Part shown: positions 45,565-53,618 of the stretch, one piece after another
Numbering within the stretch: the stretch's first letter is position 1
How the letters are laid out: every line of letters starts with the position of its first letter
Origin: Actinacidiphila cocklensis
GTDB taxonomy: Bacteria > Actinomycetota > Actinomycetes > Streptomycetales > Streptomycetaceae
NCBI RefSeq assembly: GCF_907177275.1
Contig: NZ_CAJSLV010000060.1
Span: 51,573 to 115,572, forward strand
Length of the DNA stretch: 64,000 bases
Direction of reading: 5' to 3'
Program-made: the position numbers and the translations under genes
The notes under the pieces: model-generated
The model's input: only the letters and a program-made list of their open reading frames with translations
Told to the model about the DNA's origin: nothing
The model's database searches: none

Positions 45565-48500
45565 TCAGCGGACCGCCTGGCGGTCCGCCACCGAGGGGAG
45601 TTCGGCGATCAGGTCGTCGAGGACCAGCTCGCCGGCTCGGGCCCGTCCGGCGATACGGTCCGCGAGCCGGTGCGCTCCGCGGGCTCCGTGGTCAGGGTCC
45701 TGTGCCGCCAGTGCCTCCACGATCTCGTCGCTCATGGTGAACCCGAGTGCGGCAAGCCGCCGGCGGGTCAGTTCGGCGAGACCGTCACCGGTCCAGGCCG
45801 GCAGGCGCAGGTACTCGGCGAACGCCGCTGCCAGGTCTGCGCGTTCGTGCATCAGCTCCATCAGGCCCGCCCCGCTCCCGGACAGGATGAGCACGGCGCT
45901 TCCGGAGTCGCGGGCGGCGGCTTCCTCTGCCAGCGCGTCGATGACCGTGTCGCGTTCGCCGGGCGGGCGGTCCTCGAAGGCGGGGTCGAGTTCGGCCACC
46001 AGGACGCCGCCCGACGCCTGCCTGAAGGTATGAGCCAGATAGCGGCGTGGCTGAACAGGCCAACGGGCGGGGACGGTTGACAGCGGCAGGTGTGCGATCG
46101 CCCCCGACGGGACCACACCGCACTCGGCGAGGTCCCGGCCGTAGGCCGCGGCCACCGCCCTGCGTCCGCTGCCCGGTGGGCCTTCCAGGACGACATCCGC
46201 CAGACCGGCGGCTCCCTGGCCGAGCTTGGACAGGAGGTCGGCACGGGCGGTCAGCGCCTCGGACACCGGTCCGACACCGGTCAGCGCGGCGAGGTGGCGG
46301 GGAGCCGCAGCGGCCGGGACGGGCGTGGTGACCGCGGGAGCGGGGTCCGCTGTCGGGGATGCGACCGGGGCAGCCGCCTGGGGCGCCCGAGGAACGTCGG
46401 CGGCGACCAGGCGGCTCAACTCACCGTCGTGATCGCCGGCTTGCGTGGCCAGCCGGGACGCCTGGGTACTGATCATCGTCTCGAACACCTGCCGGGCGAC
46501 ACGGCCGTTACCGAAGGTCGAGCCCTTGGGGACATCCTCGAAGTAGCGGTGCACGGCGCCCACCGCGTCGTCGGCCAGCTCGTAGCAGTGCTTGGCGCAC
46601 AGATTGCGGACGATGGTGACCAGCTCGTCCGAGGAGTAGTTGGGGAATTCGACCGTGCGGGCGAAACGCGAGGCCATGCCCGGGTTGGAGGCCAGGAAGC
46701 GGTCCATGTGCTCGGAGTAGCCCGCCGCGATCACCACGATCTCGTCGCGGTGGTCCTCCATCAGCTTCATCAGCGACTCGACCGCTTCCTGGCCGAAGTC
46801 CGGGCCGGTCCCGCGCGACTGGTTGGTGAGCGTGTAGGCCTCGTCGATGAAGAGCACCCCGCCCAGGGCACGGTGGAAGACCTCGGTGGTCTTGATGGCG
46901 GTGCCGCCGATGATCTGGGCGACCAGGTCGGCGCGGGCCACCTCGACGATGTGCCCCTCGCTGAGGATGCCGAGTTCGGCGAGGACCGCCCCGTACAGTC
47001 TGGCCACGGTGGTCTTGCCGGTGCCGGGCGGGCCGGCGAAGACCAGGTGCCGGCTCATCGGCGGCATGGGCAGGCCCATCTCGGTACGCCGCTGGGTCAT
47101 CTTGTTGAGGTTGATCAGCCCGGTGACCTCGTGTTTCACGCTCTCCAGGCCGACCAGGGACTCCAGTTCGGCCAGTGGCCCGGTGTCGGAACCGCCGGCT
47201 GGCCCCTGCCGGGTGACGGGAGCCTCCGGCATGACGTCGCCCTGCTCGTGCCGGCCCGCGGCGGCCGGCCGGTCCCGGGCGTTGTCCGCGACAAGGCAGT
47301 TGCTCAGGTCGGCGCGCGCGTCGGCGTGGGCGTTGACCCCGTGCCCGCGCGCGCCCGTCATCCGGCAGCCGAACGCGGTGAGCGTTCCGTTGCCGAGTAC
47401 CCGGATCGCATCGGTGGCTGAGTCGGTGAACTCGCTGTCGTGGGCGACCATTTCGGTGCCCTCGCCGACGACAGCACCGCAGCCGTGCAGTGTGCAGCCG
47501 GCCAGGAAGGCACTGGCGGCCTCGGTCAGCGCGACGCCCGGGCCGTCCCCGCTCAGGTCGATCGCGCTGTCCCGCAGGGTCACTTGCGCGCGGCCCTGTG
47601 CCCGCATACCGGCGCCATGGGTGCCGGTGACGGTGAGCCGCTCGAATTCCGCGGCGGCGGAGTCGGCGACCTGGACGGCAACGGTCGCGGCGTCCCGGAC
47701 GGCAAGTCCCTGGGCACTGGCGGTGGTTCCGGCACCGGTGATGTGGAGCCCCACAGGGGAGCCGGTGATCTCGCAGTCCTCGAAGCGCGGGCGGGCGCCC
47801 GCTGTGACCTGGATGCCGCCGCGTGCCGCTCCGGCCACCGTGCAGCGGCGCAGGTGGGGCGTGGCGCCGTCGGCGATGTGCACGGACTGCCCCGCCGATC
47901 CGGAGAAGTCGCAGTCGGTGAGGGTGGTTTCCCCCCGCCCGGTCAGGTACGCGTCCGCCACCGCGCTGCCGGAGACGGTCACCCGCAGCAGTGCGGCTCG
48001 TGCCTCCTGCTCGACGGCGACGGCGGGCTTGGCACTGCCGGTGATCCGGGTGGACTCCACGGTCGCGCTCGCCTGGCCGTTGACACAGATGCCGTTGCCG
48101 CCGGGGCGGTCCAGACGGCATTCCCGTACGTCCAGCCGGCCCTGCTCGGCGACCACGACCGCCGACGATCCGGTCCCGGTCATCTCCGTGTCCTCGATGA
48201 CGTTGCCGCCGCGCGAGGTGACGACGACGCCCGCGCCGTTCGGGTTGGCCACCCGGCAGCCGCGGGCCGCCAGGACGCCCTCGTTCCACGCCAGCACCGC
48301 GGTCCATGCCGCGCCCTCGATCACACAGCCGTCCAGCTCGGACTGTCCGCGCCGCAGGTCGAGGACGGGGGCCTCGGCGTCGGCGCAGGACAGGACCAGG
48401 CCGGTGAGCCGGACCGCCTCCGCGTCCACGACGACGGTGCTCCCGGCCGCCGAGTGCACCCGTACGGTCCCCGCGCCGGACTCGGTGGCCAGGGTGACCG

Positions 48501-48642
48501 CACGGGTGATGTCCAGGGCCTCCTCGTACCGTCCGGGGGCGATCGTGATCAGCGCTCCGTCGGCCGCCTCGGCCAGCGCCCCGGCGATCGAACGGTGGGC
48601 TCCCGGGCGGTCAGGGGACACCAACAGCAGCTGCCTGCTCAC
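45565..48642 (-). CDS. EccA-like AAA+ ATPase with N-terminal beta-helix
   Basis: A 1,025-residue protein. The GTG at 48642 (VSRQLLLVSPDRPG) follows AGAAGGAG and overlaps the upstream stop (GTGA). Residues 1-480 are right-handed beta-helix repeats of about 22 residues (GNVIEDTEMTGTGSSAVVV, RLDVRECRLDRPGGNGICV). Residues ~520-760 are a CbxX/CfqX-type AAA+ domain like EccA, with Walker A GPPGTGKTTVARLYG (~541), Walker B GGVLFIDEAYTL, and sensor GYSEHMDRFLASNPGMASRF. Residues ~800-1015 repeat the fold in decayed form (GPPGSGRRAVAAAYG lacks the Lys; GGVLVAELDP lacks DE). EccA ATPases act in the cytosol on substrates of ESX systems. The beta-helix may be a binding scaffold. Confidence 0.85.
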   Translation of the reverse strand: MSRQLLLVSPDRPGAHRSIAGALAEAADGALITIAPGRYEEALDITRAVTLATESGAGTVRVHSAAGSTVVVDAEAVRLTGLVLSCADAEAPVLDLRRGQSELDGCVIEGAAWTAVLAWNEGVLAARGCRVANPNGAGVVVTSRGGNVIEDTEMTGTGSSAVVVAEQGRLDVRECRLDRPGGNGICVNGQASATVESTRITGSAKPAVAVEQEARAALLRVTVSGSAVADAYLTGRGETTLTDCDFSGSAGQSVHIADGATPHLRRCTVAGAARGGIQVTAGARPRFEDCEITGSPVGLHITGAGTTASAQGLAVRDAATVAVQVADSAAAEFERLTVTGTHGAGMRAQGRAQVTLRDSAIDLSGDGPGVALTEAASAFLAGCTLHGCGAVVGEGTEMVAHDSEFTDSATDAIRVLGNGTLTAFGCRMTGARGHGVNAHADARADLSNCLVADNARDRPAAAGRHEQGDVMPEAPVTRQGPAGGSDTGPLAELESLVGLESVKHEVTGLINLNKMTQRRTEMGLPMPPMSRHLVFAGPPGTGKTTVARLYGAVLAELGILSEGHIVEVARADLVAQIIGGTAIKTTEVFHRALGGVLFIDEAYTLTNQSRGTGPDFGQEAVESLMKLMEDHRDEIVVIAAGYSEHMDRFLASNPGMASRFARTVEFPNYSSDELVTIVRNLCAKHCYELADDAVGAVHRYFEDVPKGSTFGNGRVARQVFETMISTQASRLATQAGDHDGELSRLVAADVPRAPQAAAPVASPTADPAPAVTTPVPAAAAPRHLAALTGVGPVSEALTARADLLSKLGQGAAGLADVVLEGPPGSGRRAVAAAYGRDLAECGVVPSGAIAHLPLSTVPARWPVQPRRYLAHTFRQASGGVLVAELDPAFEDRPPGERDTVIDALAEEAAARDSGSAVLILSGSGAGLMELMHERADLAAAFAEYLRLPAWTGDGLAELTRRRLAALGFTMSDEIVEALAAQDPDHGARGAHRLADRIAGRARAGELVLDDLIAELPSVADRQAVR

Positions 48643-50924
48643 GGCTTGGCTCCTTCTGTGCCGCCTGTGCGGCCCGGATCGGGGTCGAGGACCAGTCCGG
48701 GCGGATCCGCGCTCTGCGCCGTCGCGTCGGTGGCTGCCTTCTCCAGAGCGTCCAGGATGTTCCCCAGACCCTTGAGGGCGATCTCGTCGTAACTCGTGGG
48801 CCGGCCGCCGTCGCCGCGGGTCTCCGACGGCGAGAGCTCCCGCATCAGAACGGTGCTGCCTTCCGTGCGCAGCACCTTGAAGGTGGTTCCCGGCAGGAAC
48901 AGCACCCGGTCGGCCGGATCCGGGTCCAGCGAACCGGTCCGCCGGGCGGTCATGGACCAGATCAGGATGTCGGTGGCGCCCTTGCCGCGCGGCCCCGTGT
49001 GCAGCGACGTACGGGCGTGGCAGAACCCCCATTCGGTGACCGGCCGGCCCTCCCGGTACCAGGAGCGCTCCGCGTCGGTGAGCCGGGTCCGCAGCAGGGC
49101 GGGTCCCCGGTAGGAGGGCAGCCTGCGCAGTCCGGCCGTCACCAGGCGGGCCAGCGGCACGTGGGGTCCCGCGGCGGCCGTGCGTACGGCGGCGTCGACG
49201 CGGCGGCTGTCGCCGGACAAGTACAGTCGCACGGCGACCAGTTCGGTCAGCGCCTCCGCGGCCTCCGTCCTGGAGCCGCCGCGCAGTCCCGGCGATTCGG
49301 ACATCACCCGCTGCACGGAGCCGGCGATGGCGTTGTACTGATCGCTGAACGTCCTGCGCATCCAGTCCCGTTCCCTGGCGATCCCCCGCTCGGGGGGTAT
49401 CGCGCACGCGGCGGTGTCGGGAACGGGCTGCACCGTGACGCCTCCGGCCTCAGCCGGCCGGGCGGCCACCGGGTCGGGGGACGGAACAGCGGCGGGCGAC
49501 GGGTGCGGACCGGCCTGCGGCTCGCGGACCGCTTCCGACTCCGCCGCGGGTATGCCGGACTCCAGCCGGAAGCGGGGGGCTGCCGGCCGTACGGTCCGCT
49601 GGGGCGGTGCGGGCCGCGGCCCGGCTTCGGACGCAGCGGCCGGATGCCGACCTGCGGCCTGCGGCTCGGGGCTTCCGGCCGCAGCCGTGACAGCTTCGAG
49701 GAGCGGTGGGGTGAGGTCCGGAGCCAGGCCGGAGCCGGACTCGGTGCCCGGAGCCTGCGGTGCCGGTATCTCGCGTGCGGCGGCGGCCTGGGTTGTCGCG
49801 CGTCCGGACTCCGTCTGCACGCGCGGCAGGGCCTGTTCGGCGGGCGGCGGCTCGGCTGCGGGCACTGCCGCACCCGCCGCCGGGGGCGGGGAAACGGCGG
49901 CGGCCGTGATCTCCTCCCCGCCGGCCACCCCGGCGGGAGCCGTACCCGCACCGATGCCGCCCTCGCCGGGCAGAGTGTCCGGCTGGCCGTCGGGGGCGTA
50001 CGGTGCCTCTCCGGCCGGCGGCATCCGCGTGTCCCCGGCCGCCTCGTCCGGCCCGAGGGGTGAGGCGCCGCCCCCGGCCGGGACGTAGGCCGGCGATTCC
50101 TCGTCCGCAGCCCGTCCAGGCGCGCCGGACGGCAGCTCGGCGCAGAGAATCACCTCGTGGTCGAGAGCGTCCGCGAGGCACTGGCCGGGAGCGAGGGACT
50201 CGGGGATGTCGAGCGTGCCGTACAGATGGAACCTGACCGCGGACCGGGCGTCGGGCAGGACGCTTTCCCAGTAGCGGGCCACGTCGTCGAGAGGCAGGGG
50301 CGGCGCGTCGGGGCTGCCGAGGACGACCAGGAGCCGGCGCGGGTCGGTGGGGACGGTCACCACCGCGCGCCGGTGGTGTTCGGCGAGCCGGCCGCGGTCG
50401 GTGTGGCGCAGCCACACGCCGGACGCGACGGGCTGGGCGGTCGTGTGGCGGCCGACCGCCCGGGCACGGCCCGGCAGGGAGAACTCCCAATCCGGCGTGG
50501 GGAACCGGTGGGAGTCGGTCTCGGCGGCCAGGCCCGGCCGGAACCGGAGCCAGGCGGCGTCGTCACCGGGTACGAACAGGCCGCCCCCGGCGGTCGGGAG
50601 GACGGCACCGTCGGGGGCGACCACCTCGCGGCCGAGCCGGTCGGCGATCTTCCCCGCGGCCCGGCGTACGTCCTCGCCCGTGTCCCGGCCGAAGACCATC
50701 CGCAACCCGCCGTACCGGGAGGACGACAGCATCCTGGCCACCGCGGGCCACTCCTCGGCGAGGGCGCCCGCGGGCAGGTCCACGACGACGAGGGTGTGCT
50801 GCGGGTCGCGTGCGAGCCCGCCCGCGAAACCGGCCGCTCGCGCGTCGATGCGCTCCCGGGGATGGATCAGTACGGCGTCGCCGACCGGTGTCGCCCGCAA
50901 TCGGAGCCTGCCCACCCGGCTCAC
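48639..50924 (-). CDS. T7SS-associated protein with degenerate ADP-ribosyltransferase-like C-terminus
   Basis: A 761-residue soluble protein between eccB and the EccA-like gene. The GTG at 50924 overlaps the eccB stop (GTGA), and its own stop overlaps the next start. Residues 1-265 form an alpha/beta domain (AVLIHPRERIDARAAGFAGGL, HTLVVVDLPAGALAEEW, GLRMVFGRDTGEDVRRAAGKIADRLGREVVAPDG). Residues ~275-500 are a Pro/Ala-rich linker. Residues ~530-735 resemble an R-S-E ADP-ribosyltransferase fold: LPSYRGPALLRTRL keeps the Arg motif. WGFCHARTSL replaces the STS motif, and ADRVLFLPGTTFKVL aligns with the ExE strand but lacks both Glu. It is thus probably a non-catalytic scaffold. The ART reading is an inference. 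Confidence 0.65.
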   Translation of the reverse strand: MSRVGRLRLRATPVGDAVLIHPRERIDARAAGFAGGLARDPQHTLVVVDLPAGALAEEWPAVARMLSSSRYGGLRMVFGRDTGEDVRRAAGKIADRLGREVVAPDGAVLPTAGGGLFVPGDDAAWLRFRPGLAAETDSHRFPTPDWEFSLPGRARAVGRHTTAQPVASGVWLRHTDRGRLAEHHRRAVVTVPTDPRRLLVVLGSPDAPPLPLDDVARYWESVLPDARSAVRFHLYGTLDIPESLAPGQCLADALDHEVILCAELPSGAPGRAADEESPAYVPAGGGASPLGPDEAAGDTRMPPAGEAPYAPDGQPDTLPGEGGIGAGTAPAGVAGGEEITAAAVSPPPAAGAAVPAAEPPPAEQALPRVQTESGRATTQAAAAREIPAPQAPGTESGSGLAPDLTPPLLEAVTAAAGSPEPQAAGRHPAAASEAGPRPAPPQRTVRPAAPRFRLESGIPAAESEAVREPQAGPHPSPAAVPSPDPVAARPAEAGGVTVQPVPDTAACAIPPERGIARERDWMRRTFSDQYNAIAGSVQRVMSESPGLRGGSRTEAAEALTELVAVRLYLSGDSRRVDAAVRTAAAGPHVPLARLVTAGLRRLPSYRGPALLRTRLTDAERSWYREGRPVTEWGFCHARTSLHTGPRGKGATDILIWSMTARRTGSLDPDPADRVLFLPGTTFKVLRTEGSTVLMRELSPSETRGDGGRPTSYDEIALKGLGNILDALEKAATDATAQSADPPGLVLDPDPGRTGGTEGAKP

Positions 50925-52213
50925 CCCTTCCCCGCCGCGGACCGGCTCAGCACAGGACCGTCGGGCAGGAGGGCGAGGACGCCCGGCGGCAGGGAGATGC
51001 GCCTGCTGGTCCCGCCGATGCCGAGGGCGCGGGCCGCGTCGTCGTCGGCGATCAGGTACTTCAGCCCCTGTTCGGTGATGAGGTACAGGCTGCGGCCGCC
51101 GGCCGGTACGGCCAGGACGCCCCCGCCCGCGGGCAGGAGGACCCGCAAGGGACCGGTGCGGCCGACGGTCAGCGTCCGCCGTCCGCCGGGGAGTTGCTCC
51201 ACGCAGACGGTCTCGTCCCGCAGGGGGCGGACGCCCAGGACGTCCGGGATCCGGTCGGTGGCAGCACGGTTCGCCGAGACCGGGGCGAGTGCGATGTCCG
51301 TCTGCTCGACCTGCCTGGGCTCGGGCGCTCCGGGGCGGGCGGCGAGCAGCGCGTACGCGGTCGGGCTGACCGGGACGAGCCCGTCGGGGCGGAGGAGGTA
51401 GTGGCGCTCGGTGCCGCCCGTGCTGGTGCGGAAGAGCTGCCCGACCCGGGCGGCACGGCCGGCGACCTCGCCCGCTGCCGTCCCGGCCCCCGGCAGCGGG
51501 GGTGCCGCGAGAGGGGCGCCGGTAGGGAGGGATCCGAGCCAGTCGGCGGTGGCCGTGAAGGCGGCCTGGTCGTCGAGGCCGAGGGCGATGAGGGCGGCGC
51601 GGTCGGGAACCGGGTACTTGACCGAGCGCAGGACCAGGTAACGGGTACCGCCGGGGTCGCTGACGAGGATCTGCCGGTCGGCAGGCAGGGGGCGCAGAGC
51701 GGTGGTGGAAGGGCCGAAGGCAAGGCTCTGCCCGGCTCCGCCGGACCCGGGGCCGGGCAGGCAGCGCGCCCAGGGACCGGCCGCCAGCGCGGACGCCTCG
51801 GGCACGGTGTCGGGCGCGCCGGGGATACCCACCGGCGCGCCGTGCGCGATCCCGGCCAGCGCGTTCGCGGAGAGCGTCTCAGGGGCGGTCCGCTCGCCCG
51901 TGATGAGCAGCGCGGAGGCGTAGTTGCGCAGGGGGCGCAGGACACCGCCCACGTACACGTAGCGGTTGCCGGTGTCCTCCTCCAGGACGACGGTGCCGTC
52001 CTTGCGCCAGTCGCTCTTCGGGGCGGGCCGGATCAGGCCGTACACGCCGAACCCCGCGCACAGCAGGACCACCAGGGCCGCCCCGAAGACCGAGCCCAGC
52101 GCGGACCGCCGGGTAGGGCTCTCCCCCCGGCCCGCGTCGCCGCTGACGAGCGCGGAGGCCAGGCGGCCCATCGCGAACTGGTAGGCCTGCACGTGATCAC
52201 GTCGTGTCTGCAC
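50921..52213 (-). CDS. eccB: Type VII secretion protein EccB
   Basis: A 430-residue membrane component of the ESX channel. The GTG at 52213 gives VQTRRDHVQAYQFAMGRLASALVSGD, the typical EccB N-terminus, followed by one membrane helix (SVFGAALVVLLCAGFGVYGLI, about 40-61) and a large extracytoplasmic part. The latter has GTVVLEEDTGNRYVYVGGVLRPLRNYASALL, GIPGAPDTVP and YLITEQGLKYLIAD, the repeat-bearing EccB core. It joins EccC and EccD in the inner-membrane complex. The start lies 10 bases after the eccD stop; the stop overlaps the next GTG. Confidence 0.93.
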   Translation of the reverse strand: MQTRRDHVQAYQFAMGRLASALVSGDAGRGESPTRRSALGSVFGAALVVLLCAGFGVYGLIRPAPKSDWRKDGTVVLEEDTGNRYVYVGGVLRPLRNYASALLITGERTAPETLSANALAGIAHGAPVGIPGAPDTVPEASALAAGPWARCLPGPGSGGAGQSLAFGPSTTALRPLPADRQILVSDPGGTRYLVLRSVKYPVPDRAALIALGLDDQAAFTATADWLGSLPTGAPLAAPPLPGAGTAAGEVAGRAARVGQLFRTSTGGTERHYLLRPDGLVPVSPTAYALLAARPGAPEPRQVEQTDIALAPVSANRAATDRIPDVLGVRPLRDETVCVEQLPGGRRTLTVGRTGPLRVLLPAGGGVLAVPAGGRSLYLITEQGLKYLIADDDAARALGIGGTSRRISLPPGVLALLPDGPVLSRSAAGKG

Positions 52214-52223
52214 GTCCGCCCGC

Positions 52224-53618
52224 CTATCCCGCGAGACCGCGGAAGTACGCGTACACGTGGAGTACCTGCAGCAGCAGCGGCAGCAGGGCGATCACCGCGA
52301 CGATCTCCACCAGGTCGCCGAGGTGGCCCCAGACCGGAAGCAGCCGGGCACGCGGCAGCCGCCAGGCACCGACCAGCAGCAGGACAGCGGCGGCCAGCAG
52401 GACCGCCAGGGCGGCCGCCCGCCCCGCCGCTCCGGCGTGCGCGGCCCGCACGACGACGATCCCCAGCCCGTACGTTCCGGCCAGGACGGCGGGCACCCGC
52501 TGGAGGGTGCCGTTGGTGCCACGCGCGCGCAGCAGTACCGCCAGGCTGAGTACGAGAGGCAGCAGCCATCCCGCCCACTCGTGCTCGTGCACCGCGAGCA
52601 GCCACAGCGAGACCGCCCAGACCAGCGCCGACGCGATGCTGATCGCGTCGAGGCAGGCGGTGGCGACGCGGACCCGGTCGGAGACCTGAGTGCCCGTCTC
52701 CGGCTCGATGTCCTGCTGGAGTTCCTCGGCGTCGTGCGGCAGCCGGGGCACGCGCAGCCGGGCCGTACGCAGGGCCAGCCGCGGTGCGGCGTGGCCGAGC
52801 AGGAACAGGGCGACGGCGACCACTGCGGCCGCCCGGTCACCACGCAGCGGGACGCCTTCGGCCAGTCCGGCCCCCGCCGCCGCGGCGGCCGCGGTCAGCA
52901 GGAAGGCGCCGGGTACCACCAGCGGCAGTGCACGCAGCGCGAACAGCACGCCGGACAGCGCGATCACGCATCCTGCGCCGAGCAGCACACCTGTCGGTCC
53001 CGGGGTGTGGCCGCCGGCCGGACTCTCGCGCAGCGTCGTCCCGGCGAGGCCCGCGAAGCCGAACGCGCCGAGCCCGGCGACCAGGACGCTGTTGCGGTCG
53101 GCGCGCAGCCAGGCCGTCGTCGCGCAGGTGATGCCGAGCACCACGGCGACGACACCGGCGACGGGAGCCGTGCGGTGGTCGACGCCCCGGCCGAGCAGCG
53201 CCGCGGCGAGGCCGGCCAGAGCCAGGCACGCCAGGACGAGGGCGAGGTTCCGGGTGAGTTCGGGGCGCCATCTTCCCAGCCCGTCGCCGACAGTGCGTGC
53301 GACGCCGTCGGCGAGGTCGTCGAAGTGGACGGCGGGCAGCGGCGAGTCGGCCGGGCGCAGGTGCAGGATGTCGCCATGGCGCAGGCCGGCGCTCTCCGGG
53401 GTGGTGTCCGGCGCGAGGGGTTCCTCGCCGAGCCGCTGCAGGACCCACGCGGTGCCGTTCGCGGCGGCCGCGTCGGGAAGGCGCTTGAGCAGTAGCGGGA
53501 TCAGGGCGGACACCGAGGTGGTGACCGGCACGGACAGGTCGGCCCGGCCATCAGGAGTCTCGACGGTGACGCGGCAGACCTCGGTCGGCCTGCCCGTCAG
53601 CGGTGCGGCCGTGGTCAT
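52224..53618 (-). CDS. eccD: Type VII secretion integral membrane protein EccD
   Basis: A 464-residue channel protein from ATG 53618, overlapping the eccC stop (ATGA). Residues 14-95 form the ubiquitin-like YukD domain (CRVTVETPDGRADLSVPVTTSVSALIPLLL, GLRHGDILHLRP). From ~125 there are about 11 membrane helices, e.g. LALVLACLALAGLAAALLG, APVAGVVAVVLGITCATTAWL and AAALAVLLAAAVLLLVGAW, with a cytoplasmic loop near 300 (LPHDAEELQQDIEPETG). EccD dimers form the membrane pore scaffold of ESX systems. Length and topology are normal. Confidence 0.93.
   Translation of the reverse strand: MTTAAPLTGRPTEVCRVTVETPDGRADLSVPVTTSVSALIPLLLKRLPDAAAANGTAWVLQRLGEEPLAPDTTPESAGLRHGDILHLRPADSPLPAVHFDDLADGVARTVGDGLGRWRPELTRNLALVLACLALAGLAAALLGRGVDHRTAPVAGVVAVVLGITCATTAWLRADRNSVLVAGLGAFGFAGLAGTTLRESPAGGHTPGPTGVLLGAGCVIALSGVLFALRALPLVVPGAFLLTAAAAAAGAGLAEGVPLRGDRAAAVVAVALFLLGHAAPRLALRTARLRVPRLPHDAEELQQDIEPETGTQVSDRVRVATACLDAISIASALVWAVSLWLLAVHEHEWAGWLLPLVLSLAVLLRARGTNGTLQRVPAVLAGTYGLGIVVVRAAHAGAAGRAAALAVLLAAAVLLLVGAWRLPRARLLPVWGHLGDLVEIVAVIALLPLLLQVLHVYAYFRGLAG

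Noticed and set aside
48643..49407. N-terminal extension of the EccA-like frame
   Set aside because: The extra residues are out-of-frame reading of the upstream gene. The GTG at 48642 has a good ribosome binding site and stop-start overlap.
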